A stretch of 64,000 nt of DNA, taken from positions 14,776 through 78,775 of the forward strand of contig CAJUFO010000012.1 of the NCBI GenBank assembly GCA_910585615.1. The letters run 5' to 3'. This stretch comes from an uncultured Acetatifactor sp. Its GTDB lineage: Bacteria > Bacillota > Clostridia > Lachnospirales > Lachnospiraceae. Position numbers and translations under genes: made by a program. This document shows, piece by piece, positions 33,829 through 41,155 of the stretch (the stretch's first letter is position 1; each line of letters begins with the position of its first letter). The notes under the pieces were generated by a model. The model did not search any database, was not told the DNA's origin, and worked only from the letters and a program-made list of their open reading frames with translations.

Positions 33829-35670
33829 TCAGCGCGGCCGCACTTCTATAGCATCGAGCCTGCACAGCTTCGCGCACAGCCCGCAGCCGTTGCACATGGT
33901 CTCGTCGATGGATATGGTTCCGTCCTCATTCTTCGTCAGCGCAGGACAGCCGGGCCGCAGACAGGCGCCGCATTTCCTGCACTTCTCCGGAATGGGGACG
34001 CACTTATTCGGGAAGGTGACCCCTTTGAGCAGCACGCAGGGCGCTTTGGTGACAATCACGGATACCGCGTCCCGCTTCGTCTCCCGCCGGAAGGCCTCCT
34101 CCAGCCCCTCCAGGTCGAAGGCGCTGATCTCATACACATGTTCGATGCCAAGGGAACGGCACAGGCTCAAGATGTCGATGGCCGGGACCACCTCTCCCTT
34201 CAGAGTCTTCCCCGTGGCGGCATGGTCCTGATGGCCTGTCATGCCGGTGGTGGAATTGTCCAGGATCACCACCGTGCCGCAGGACTGGTTGTAGACCATG
34301 TTCATCAGGGAGTTGATGCCTGTGTGCATGAACGTAGAATCCCCGATGACGGCCACCCAGTCGCGGATGTACTCCTTCCCCCTGGCCTTCTCCATGCCGT
34401 GGAGGGTGCTGATGCTGGAACCCATGCAGATGGTGGTGTCCACCACGCTCAGAGGGGCCACCGCCCCCAGGGTATAGCAGCCGATGTCTCCGGCAGCGTG
34501 TATCTTTAAACGGTTCAGCACGGAGTATACGCTCCTGTGGGGACAGCCCGGGCAGAGGATGGGCGGCCTGGCCGGGACGCTTGCCGGGGCCATGGAGCGC
34601 TGCCCGGACATCCCCGATTCGGGAGCGGTCTCCCCGGATGCCGCCTTTTCGGACGCCGCCCCAGACACCGCCTGTCCCGCCGCACCGGAATCGGACCGGC
34701 TTCCGCACTCCGGCACCCGCTGTCTGATCATATTTGCGCTGTACTCTCCCTGGACCGTGAAGATCTCCTTGCCCACGGCTTTCAGAATGCCCCAGGACTT
34801 CACCTGCTCCTCGATCACAGGCTCCAGCTCCTCGAATATGTACAGCTTCTCCACTTTTGAGGCGAACTCTTCGATCAGCTTCCTGGGCAGGGGATGTACC
34901 AGGCCCAGTTTCAGCACGCTTGCCTCTGGCATGGCCTCCCGTACATACTGATACGGAATTCCGCCCGTGATGAATCCCACGGCCGTGTCCCTGTACTCCG
35001 CCCGGTTCACGGACATGGCACAGGCGTCCTCCGCCAGCTTCTTCATCCGCGCCTCCACCACTACATGGCGCTTGATGGCATTGCCCGGCATCATGACGTA
35101 TTTCGCGGTATTCCTCTCATAGGGAACGCACTCCTTCTCCCTGCGCTCCTCCAGCTCCACGATGCCCTGGGAGTGAGAAAGCCTGGTGGTGGAGCGCACC
35201 ATCACAGGCGTATCGTAGGCTTCGCTCAAGTCGAAGGCCAATTTCGTGAAAGCTTTCGCCTCGGCGCTGTCCGAGGGCTCCAGCACGGGGATCATGGCCG
35301 CCCTGGCCACCATCCGGCTGTCCTGCTCGTTCTGGGAGCTGTACATGCCCGGGTCGTCCGCCGCCACTACCACCATGCCGCCTCCCACGCCCGCGTAGGC
35401 AGCCGTGAACAGCGGATCCGCCGCCACGTTCACCCCCACATGCTTCATGGAGCACATGGACCTGGCTCCGGCGATGGAGGCGCCGATGGCCACCTCCGCC
35501 GCCACCTTCTCATTGGGGGACCACTCCGCGTAGACCTCCTCGTATTTCGCGATTGCCTCGCTGATCTCCGTGCTGGGCGTGCCCGGATAGGCCGCGGACA
35601 CCTTCACCCCCGCCTCGTAGGCTCCTCTCGCTATGGCCTCATTGCCTAGCAGTATCTTCTTCTCTGACAC
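33829..35670 (-). CDS. iorA: Indolepyruvate ferredoxin oxidoreductase, alpha subunit
   Basis: Oxidises aryl 2-oxo acids (indolepyruvate, phenylpyruvate) to aryl-acetyl-CoA, reducing ferredoxin. The pyrimidine-type domain begins LLGNEAIARGAYEAGVKVSAAYPGTPSTE. The TPP-binding domain holds CPGCPHR, GDIGCYTLGA and GDSTFMHTG...NSTTGMTGHQDH. The C-terminus has two 4Fe-4S motifs (CRKCGACLRPGCP and CNGCGLCAKLCRLD). An Ala/Ser/Gly-rich linker of about 45 residues (DNA about 34570-34715) separates the two catalytic parts. GTG start after AGGAGGAGAGAAC. Confidence 0.96.
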   Translation of the reverse strand: MSEKKILLGNEAIARGAYEAGVKVSAAYPGTPSTEISEAIAKYEEVYAEWSPNEKVAAEVAIGASIAGARSMCSMKHVGVNVAADPLFTAAYAGVGGGMVVVAADDPGMYSSQNEQDSRMVARAAMIPVLEPSDSAEAKAFTKLAFDLSEAYDTPVMVRSTTRLSHSQGIVELEERREKECVPYERNTAKYVMMPGNAIKRHVVVEARMKKLAEDACAMSVNRAEYRDTAVGFITGGIPYQYVREAMPEASVLKLGLVHPLPRKLIEEFASKVEKLYIFEELEPVIEEQVKSWGILKAVGKEIFTVQGEYSANMIRQRVPECGSRSDSGAAGQAVSGAASEKAASGETAPESGMSGQRSMAPASVPARPPILCPGCPHRSVYSVLNRLKIHAAGDIGCYTLGAVAPLSVVDTTICMGSSISTLHGMEKARGKEYIRDWVAVIGDSTFMHTGINSLMNMVYNQSCGTVVILDNSTTGMTGHQDHAATGKTLKGEVVPAIDILSLCRSLGIEHVYEISAFDLEGLEEAFRRETKRDAVSVIVTKAPCVLLKGVTFPNKCVPIPEKCRKCGACLRPGCPALTKNEDGTISIDETMCNGCGLCAKLCRLDAIEVRPR

Positions 35671-35732
35671 GTTCTCTCCTCCTGCCTTCTTCCTTCTGCC
35701 ATGCCGATTCCTTTGTTTTCTTTGCTTTTAAC

Positions 35733-35761
35733 ATTATACCTAAATACTGTCTGTAACACAA
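35733..35761 (-). promoter_or_regulatory. Promoter of the iorA-iorB-GNAT-paaK-ACT unit
   Basis: On the minus strand, TTGTGT (35756-35761), 17 bp, and TATAAT (35733-35738), about 60 bp before the iorA start. Confidence 0.65.
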
Positions 35762-35810
35762 CCATAATTTTATGCCGGGCGCCAATTAGATTTACGGCCA
35801 TGGCAATAAC

Positions 35811-35836
35811 AAAGCCACTGTCATGACAGTGGCTTT
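35811..35836. terminator. Perfect palindromic hairpin upstream of iorA
   Basis: A 26-bp perfect palindrome (half AAAGCCACTGTCA) lies between the hydrogenase and iorA genes, probably bidirectional. Its ends give three T residues on either strand. Confidence 0.55.
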
Positions 35837-35969
35837 GAAACTCAATCTAATCTTCCGTGACTCCCCTGTTCATTGCAAATAAAGTACGGAACTTGTCCAT
35901 TCAGCATCCGAACAGCTTATGTATCGGCATTTTCATCGTCTGTCTTTTGTGAATACTGCCCAAAAGAAA

Positions 35970-36001
35970 ATCCCATGCCTGTCTGCTTTCAGGCATGGGA
36001 T
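35970..36001 (-). terminator. Rho-independent terminator after the hydrogenase gene
   Basis: A 12-bp perfect stem (ATCCCATGCCTG 35970-35981 with 35990-36001), 8-nt loop, followed on the minus strand by TTTCTTTT, 44 bp after the stop codon. Confidence 0.85.
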
Positions 36002-36044
36002 CCATTTTCTTGAACTTTTCAGGCACTTAACCTTCTCCGGCTTC

Positions 36045-37547
36045 TCAGGCATCCGTCTCCCGTGGCACCGTCTCCCGGGCCTGGGCCTTGAACTTTGCCA
36101 CTTCCTTCATGGCCTGAGGGATGGCGATGTTCGTCCCGGCTCCGGCCACGCAGCCTCCGGGACAGGCCATGCCCTCTATCAGGCAGCCGTTCTTCCGCCC
36201 GGCCTTGGCCAGAAGGAGCATCTTCTTGCACTCCGTCAGGCCCTCCGCGTGCTCTATCTTCACTTCGGTGCCGGGGTAATAGGTCTTGATGCACTCCTCG
36301 ATGGCACCCGCCACGCCGCCTGCCACGCCGTAGCCCCGGCCCGCTCCGGTGGCGTCCTCCATCTCGTCCATGGCCTTTATCTCCTCTAAGAGGATGCCCC
36401 TGGCCTCGAACATCCCTGTCAATTCCTCAAAAGTGATGACGAAGTCCACGTCCGAGCGGATCGTCCTGCGGCTGGCCTCCAGCTTCTTGGAGGCGCAGGG
36501 GCCGATGAACACCACCTGTGCGTCCGGGTGCTCCCGCTTGATGATCCTGGCCGTGGCCACCATGGGGGTCAGCTCGTTGCTGATCTTGTCGATGGTCTCC
36601 GGGAAGAGGTGCTTGGCCATCACGGACCAGGAGGGACAGCAGGAGGTCAGGGCGAAGCTCTGCTTCCCTGTGGCCACCTCGTTCACGTAATGCTCCGCCT
36701 CCGCCATGCAGCCCAAGTCCGCGCCGATGGCCGTCTCGTACACATCCGCGAAGCCAAGCTCCTTCAGAGCCGTCTTGAACATCTCCGGCGTGACCTTCGG
36801 CCCGAACTGTCCCGCGAAAGCCGGGGCCACCTGGGCGATGATCTCCCTGCCCGACTGCATGGCGCGGATCAGCTGGAATATCTGGGACTTGTCCGCTATG
36901 GCCCCGAAGGGGCAGCTGACCATGCACATCCCGCAGGACACGCATCTGTCATTGTCTATGTAAGCCCTGCCGAACCGGTCGGATTTGATCGCGTCCACGC
37001 CGCAGGCCGCCTTGCAGGGGCGCTCCTTGTGGCAGATGGCGTCATAGGGGCATACTTCCTTGCACTTTCCGCATTTGATGCATTTCTCCTGGTCAATCAC
37101 GGACTTGCCGTCCACCATGGAGATGGCCCCTTTGGGGCATACGCTGTGGCAGGGATGGGCCACGCAGCCCATACAGGAGCTGGTGACTTCATAATGGTTC
37201 TCCGGACAGGCGTTGCAGGCGGAAGGGATGACCTGCATCAGGGGCGGTTCATAGTATTTCTCATCGATGTCGCTCTCCTCCAGCCCCTGGGTCAGATGGC
37301 CGGGATGCTCCCTGTTCTCCGGGCGCAGGCTCATGCCCATGGCCAGGCGGATGCGCTCCCGGATGATGGCCCTGTCCCGGTACACGCTCTCCCAGTATAA
37401 GGGCTCTTCATAGTCCACTATTTTATAGGGGAGCGCCTCCATGTCGTCCTTCAGGTTCGTCGAATTGTACGCCAGGTTCGCCACTTCCCTGAATACCCGT
37501 CTCCTGCGCTGGCGGACGGGGGTGTCGATTCCTCTCATGCTGCTCAT
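36045..37547 (-). CDS. [FeFe]-hydrogenase, group B type, with ferredoxin-like 4Fe-4S domains
   Basis: Predicted to couple reduced ferredoxin to proton reduction or H2 sensing in the cytoplasm. The N-terminal half carries several 4Fe-4S motifs (CIKCGKCKEVCP and CVSCGMCMVSCP plus extra cysteine sets). The H-cluster motifs are TSCCPSW (TSCCP rather than TSCSP, the group B form), GPCASKKLE and GMACPGGCVAG. About 500 aa. The start at 37547 is chosen for AAAGGAGG 10 nt upstream. Located next to iorAB, whose ferredoxin product it could oxidise. Group B enzymes are little characterised. Confidence 0.88.
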   Translation of the reverse strand: MSSMRGIDTPVRQRRRRVFREVANLAYNSTNLKDDMEALPYKIVDYEEPLYWESVYRDRAIIRERIRLAMGMSLRPENREHPGHLTQGLEESDIDEKYYEPPLMQVIPSACNACPENHYEVTSSCMGCVAHPCHSVCPKGAISMVDGKSVIDQEKCIKCGKCKEVCPYDAICHKERPCKAACGVDAIKSDRFGRAYIDNDRCVSCGMCMVSCPFGAIADKSQIFQLIRAMQSGREIIAQVAPAFAGQFGPKVTPEMFKTALKELGFADVYETAIGADLGCMAEAEHYVNEVATGKQSFALTSCCPSWSVMAKHLFPETIDKISNELTPMVATARIIKREHPDAQVVFIGPCASKKLEASRRTIRSDVDFVITFEELTGMFEARGILLEEIKAMDEMEDATGAGRGYGVAGGVAGAIEECIKTYYPGTEVKIEHAEGLTECKKMLLLAKAGRKNGCLIEGMACPGGCVAGAGTNIAIPQAMKEVAKFKAQARETVPRETDA

Positions 37548-37711
37548 GCTGTGTATGCCTCCTTTCAGGGGCCCGCCGATTCGTCCTATGGCCTTCCCCT
37601 CGCTGTGATTTCTTGACATGGAGCCCGACTACATAACGCTGCCAGGCATCTGTCTGCATCTATGGTAACATAGACATAGGGCGGATTGCAACTGTCTTTT
37701 ATCAAAAAAAG

Positions 37712-37750
37712 CCCGTCTCTGACAGGGCCATAAATTCTGTCAGAGACGGG
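37712..37750 (-). terminator. Strong terminator after the neuraminate lyase gene
   Basis: A 14-bp perfect stem (37712-37725 with 37737-37750, half CCCGTCTCTGACAG), then TTTTTTT on the minus strand, about 40 bp after the stop. Confidence 0.9.
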
Positions 37751-37789
37751 AAATCTTTCAATATATAAATAGGAATCTTCTAAATCCGA

Positions 37790-38710
37790 TCAGCAATATT
37801 TCTTTATGGCCGCGTCAATCATCCCCGCGCACTTCTCCACCTGGGGCATGTCCTCGGGCACCAGACAGGGCATGGGCCTGCGCACCGTTCCGATGTCGAT
37901 TCCTGTCCTGATCTTCAGGATTTCCTTCATCACGGCATACAGATTGCCGTGGCAGCCGCACATAGCATAGATGATGGCTGTGGCCTCGTCCTGGACCTCC
38001 ATGGCAGTCTTCATGTCGCCCGCCTGGTAGCGCTCCATGATCTTCATGTAAAGCTCCGGCATGACGCCGTATGTGCCGCCGATTCCTCCGTCCGCCCCCA
38101 TGGCCAGCCCGGAGACCAGCTGCTCGTCAGGCCCATTGAAGACGACAAAATCGTCTCCTCCCTCCATACGGAAGGTCTGGATATCCGTCACCGGCACGGA
38201 GCTGTTCTTCACGGCCCTCACCCTCGGATTCTTCTTCATCTCCTTAAACAGGGGCAGCGTCAGGGCCACGCCCGCCAGCTGGGGGATATTGTAGATCACG
38301 AAATCCGTGTTGGGAGCCGCGTCGGAGATGTCGTTCCAGTACTGCGCGATGGCATACTCGGGCAGATGGAAATAAATAGGCGGTATGGCGGCTATCGCGT
38401 CCACGCCCAGGCCCTCCGCGTGGGCGGCCAGCTCACGGCTGTCCCTGGTATTGTTGCAGGCCACATGGGCGATGACGGTCAGCTTCCCTGCAGCAGCTTT
38501 CATCACATGCTCCAGCGTCAGCTTCCGCTCCTCCACGTCCTGGTAGATGCATTCCCCTGAGGATCCCCCCACGTAGAGCCCCTTCACGCCCTTCTCCACC
38601 AAGTGTGCCGTCAGCTCTTCCACTTTTTCGGCGCTTACCCGGCCTTCTTTGTCATAACACGCGTAGAACGCCGGGATGATTCCCTGATACTTTGCTTTGC
38701 TTTTCTCCAT
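37790..38710 (-). CDS. nanA: N-acetylneuraminate lyase (DapA/NanA superfamily)
   Basis: An aldolase of the DHDPS family, 306 aa, predicted to cleave N-acetylneuraminate to N-acetylmannosamine and pyruvate. The carboxylate-binding GGSSGE is at 48-53, the catalytic Tyr in VIYNIP, and the Schiff-base Lys in RAVKNSS. The GGSSGE (not GTTGE) and the NanK/NanE/RpiR context favour NanA over DapA. It is divergent from the RpiR regulator with a consensus promoter in between and ends in a strong terminator, so it is a single-gene unit. Confidence 0.87.
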   Translation of the reverse strand: MEKSKAKYQGIIPAFYACYDKEGRVSAEKVEELTAHLVEKGVKGLYVGGSSGECIYQDVEERKLTLEHVMKAAAGKLTVIAHVACNNTRDSRELAAHAEGLGVDAIAAIPPIYFHLPEYAIAQYWNDISDAAPNTDFVIYNIPQLAGVALTLPLFKEMKKNPRVRAVKNSSVPVTDIQTFRMEGGDDFVVFNGPDEQLVSGLAMGADGGIGGTYGVMPELYMKIMERYQAGDMKTAMEVQDEATAIIYAMCGCHGNLYAVMKEILKIRTGIDIGTVRRPMPCLVPEDMPQVEKCAGMIDAAIKKYC

Positions 38711-38742
38711 TTTCTACCTTCTTTCTTTCCGGTTGCTTTTTC

Positions 38743-38785
38743 CGACAACATATATTATAATGGCTTATATTCATTTAGACAACAT
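38743..38785. promoter_or_regulatory. Candidate operator: two GACAACAT direct repeats
   Basis: GACAACAT occurs at 38743-38750 and 38778-38785, 35 bp apart, one copy overlapping the nanA -35 box and the other just below the nanA transcription start. Placement between divergent nanA and rpiR suggests binding by the RpiR regulator; this is inference. Confidence 0.4.
38754..38782 (-). promoter_or_regulatory. nanA: Promoter of nanA
   Basis: On the minus strand, TTGTCT (38777-38782), 17 bp, and TATAAT (38754-38759), about 44 bp before the ATG. Confidence 0.7.
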
Positions 38786-38839
38786 TTGAAAACAGTATTT
38801 ATGATTATTTTACATCTATATAATAAGGAGAGAACAAAT

Positions 38840-39703
38840 ATGGCCGGATCCTTCCTCGATTCCCTGACAGAACGCTACAGCACGCTTACCCGCTCCGAAA
38901 AGAAGCTGGCCGGATATATCTTCGCGAATTCCACAGAAGTGCAGTACCTGTCCATCAACTCGCTGGCAGAGAGCAGCGGCGTATCGGAGGCCACTATCAC
39001 CCGTTTCTGCCAGAAGATGGGGCTTCTGGGCTACAACAACCTGAAAATCGCCCTGGCAAAATCCGATTATTCCTTCAACCAAAGGCAGCAGGTCAGCGAG
39101 ACGATGGCCGAGCATCCAAAAACAGATGATGCCCTGGGCACTATCAGCAGGGAACTTTTTGATTCTTACGTCCTGTCCATCCGGGAAACCATCGAACAGC
39201 TCAGTCCGGATTCCTTCAACCGTGCTGTGGATCTGCTGTCAAACGCCCGGCATGTGTACTGTTTCGGCCAGGGTGCCGGAATGGTCATGGCCATGGAGAC
39301 GTCTGCGCTGTTTTCCACTATCTCCCCGAATTTTGTCCACATCTCGGATTCCCATCTGCAGATTATCCATACAGCCCTAGCTACATCGGAGGACGTAATC
39401 CTGTTCTTCTCCTATTCCGGTTCCACAAAGGACGTACAGGAGCTGCTGAATCTGGCAAGGGAACGTTCCGTCCCCATAATCCTGATCACTCATTTCCCCA
39501 ATTCCCCTGCCGCGGAGCTGGCGGAGGTGACGCTCGTCTGCGGATACAATGAAAATCCCATCCACGCGGGTTCCGTGAGCGCTAAAATGGGACAATTGCT
39601 GCTCATAGACTGCCTCTTCCAGGCCTTCTGCTCCAACAACCCCCAGGAGACCCTGGCCAGCCGGGTGGCTGTCTCAGAGGCCGTCTCCAGAAAACTGTTA
39701 TAA
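38840..39703 (+). CDS. RpiR family transcriptional regulator (HTH plus SIS domain)
   Basis: A 287-aa regulator with an N-terminal RpiR HTH (about 1-77; SLAESSGVSEATITRFCQKMGLLGYNNLKIAL) and a C-terminal SIS sugar-phosphate-binding domain (about 120-260; VYCFGQGAGMVMAM ... FFSYSGSTKDVQELLNLAR). SIS domains of this family sense sugar phosphates such as ManNAc-6-P or GlcNAc-6-P. It is divergent from nanA and close to the sialidase/transporter operon, so it very likely controls this regulon. AAGGAG lies upstream; an in-frame extension to 38603 is rejected. Confidence 0.92.
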   Translation: MAGSFLDSLTERYSTLTRSEKKLAGYIFANSTEVQYLSINSLAESSGVSEATITRFCQKMGLLGYNNLKIALAKSDYSFNQRQQVSETMAEHPKTDDALGTISRELFDSYVLSIRETIEQLSPDSFNRAVDLLSNARHVYCFGQGAGMVMAMETSALFSTISPNFVHISDSHLQIIHTALATSEDVILFFSYSGSTKDVQELLNLARERSVPIILITHFPNSPAAELAEVTLVCGYNENPIHAGSVSAKMGQLLLIDCLFQAFCSNNPQETLASRVAVSEAVSRKLL

Positions 39704-39712
39704 TCCATGTAT

Positions 39713-39746
39713 ATTTCAAGCCTTCTGTTTCGGGAAGGCTTGAAAT
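39713..39746. terminator. Bidirectional hairpin between rpiR and the first sialidase-like gene
   Basis: A 13-bp perfect stem (ATTTCAAGCCTTC 39713-39725 with 39734-39746) lies between convergent genes. The AT-rich ends provide only a short T run. Confidence 0.65.
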
Positions 39747-39824
39747 GGCAACGGTTAATCCTGTGGCACGGCGGCAGACTGAGTCCGATGTCCGAAGCCA
39801 CTGCTGTTCTTTCCTATGTGTATG

Positions 39825-40943
39825 TCATCTGCGGTTCAGCCATGCGCCTGTACAGAACTCCTCGAGCTGACTCTTCTCGATGCGCCGGATACGGGTCCTG
39901 GTCAGGCAGTGCCCGTCCTCCTTATTTCCCGCGCAGTAGGCCAGCAGCATGGCGTCTTTCGTAAACAGGATCGCCGTATAGCAGTATCCCCTGGTCTCGT
40001 CTCCCTCGACGATAGCGGGATGGGAGAATGTCTTTCCGTTGTCACGGCTGGCCGCGATTACCAGAGGGAATCTCCCCCCCGTGACAGGCTCCCAGGCCTC
40101 GAAACGGCCATTGTAGATGGGAATCGGATTCCACACCGCGTATATGGTTCCGTCGCTGTCCCGCCGCATGCTCAGGGGACTGTTGGGCGAAGTGAAGCGC
40201 GAGGGCTGGCATGCCGTCCAGCTGTCCCCTTCGTCCATGGAGAACATCTCATACTGGTTCCCCAGATCCGTCCTGGCCCATCCCCAGAGTATCCCTGGCG
40301 CCAGCTCCAGCACCCCAGGCTCCTGAAGGCCGGAGTAGCAGAAGGATGAATAAGGCATGGCGCATTTGTCTCTGGCACATTTCCAGGTGGCTCCATCATC
40401 GTCCGAGTAGAAGAACATGGCCAGGGAACGGCCGTCCATATAATTATCCCCGGTGCGGTGGCTGGCCACGGGTACGATGATCCTGCCGCTTGCAAGCCTT
40501 ACCACCCTGTCATTGTTCATTACAAAGAAGTCTTCCTGGGGCGTGCACACCACTCTCTCCCCCCAGGTCTTCCCCTTGTCGGAGGAACGGCGCAGGAAAA
40601 TCTGTGTGCGCTTGTAGGTAAGCCTGACCAGGTAGAACAGGCCCACGTCGCCATTGTTCATCATCAGCAGCGCCGGCGACATCATGTTGACGCCGTCCTC
40701 CCCCTGATAGGTCAGGATGATCTCATCCTCGCCCCAGGTCCTGCCCCCGTCCGTGGAGCGGATAAGGCTCAGATCCGCAAAGGCTTCATCGTGGCTGCTG
40801 TCCCCCCTGAACCGGCTGTACACGAATATGATCTCACCGTCCTGGAGCTCCAGGAATGTCCCTTCGCTGTTTCTGGGGTTGTCCTCCTTCGGGCCTATGC
40901 TGGCCGTCACCACTCCCAGTTCTCCCTGCTTTACATAATTCAT
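39825..40943 (-). CDS. Sialidase-like BNR/Asp-box protein, cytoplasmic (copy 1)
   Basis: A 372-aa six-bladed propeller protein predicted to release terminal sugars (sialic acid by context). Five Asp-boxes are visible (STDGGRTW, SSDKGKTW, SDDDGATW, SMDEGDSW, SRDNGKTF). No signal peptide, membrane segment or anchor is present, so it should act inside the cell. The FRIP motif of classical sialidases is absent; instead NPRNSEGTFLEL is conserved with the second copy. The ATG at 40943 follows AAAGGAGAG. It is last in the transporter operon, after an intra-operon terminator. True substrate unproven. Confidence 0.78.
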   Translation of the reverse strand: MNYVKQGELGVVTASIGPKEDNPRNSEGTFLELQDGEIIFVYSRFRGDSSHDEAFADLSLIRSTDGGRTWGEDEIILTYQGEDGVNMMSPALLMMNNGDVGLFYLVRLTYKRTQIFLRRSSDKGKTWGERVVCTPQEDFFVMNNDRVVRLASGRIIVPVASHRTGDNYMDGRSLAMFFYSDDDGATWKCARDKCAMPYSSFCYSGLQEPGVLELAPGILWGWARTDLGNQYEMFSMDEGDSWTACQPSRFTSPNSPLSMRRDSDGTIYAVWNPIPIYNGRFEAWEPVTGGRFPLVIAASRDNGKTFSHPAIVEGDETRGYCYTAILFTKDAMLLAYCAGNKEDGHCLTRTRIRRIEKSQLEEFCTGAWLNRR

Positions 40944-41024
40944 ATAGGTCTCTCCTTTCTTTACGGGCTGTCTTTCCTCTGCCCTGCCGCAGTGAATCGG
41001 CCGGCAAAACGGAAACCAATGAAA

Positions 41025-41057
41025 AGTCCCTGACAAAACGGAAATCTGTCAGGGACT
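41025..41057 (-). terminator. Intra-operon hairpin between binding protein and sialidase-like copy 1
   Basis: An 11-bp perfect stem (AGTCCCTGACA 41025-41035 with 41047-41057), 11-nt loop, followed on the minus strand by TTTTCATTGGTTT. It likely lowers expression of the last gene or protects the 3' end of the binding-protein mRNA. Confidence 0.7.
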
Positions 41058-41155
41058 CAACATAGGTTCTATGCCTCCATCGGCCCCATGGCCAGACCTT
41101 CGGCCATCTGCCCGTCAGAGCCAGACCCTGGCGTCAGATGTATTCACAATTCTCG

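Noticed and set aside
37790..38710. Dihydrodipicolinate synthase as identity of the lyase
   Set aside because: GGSSGE replaces the GTTGE of DapA, and NanK, NanE and an RpiR regulator are close by; NanA fits better, though the superfamily is broad.
38818..38824. TATAAT-like sequence just before rpiR
   Set aside because: A start point from it would fall inside or after the ribosome binding site; no matching -35 box was found.
38603..38839. Upstream extension of the RpiR gene
   Set aside because: It overlaps the start of nanA in antisense and includes the divergent promoter; AAGGAG stands before the ATG at 38840.
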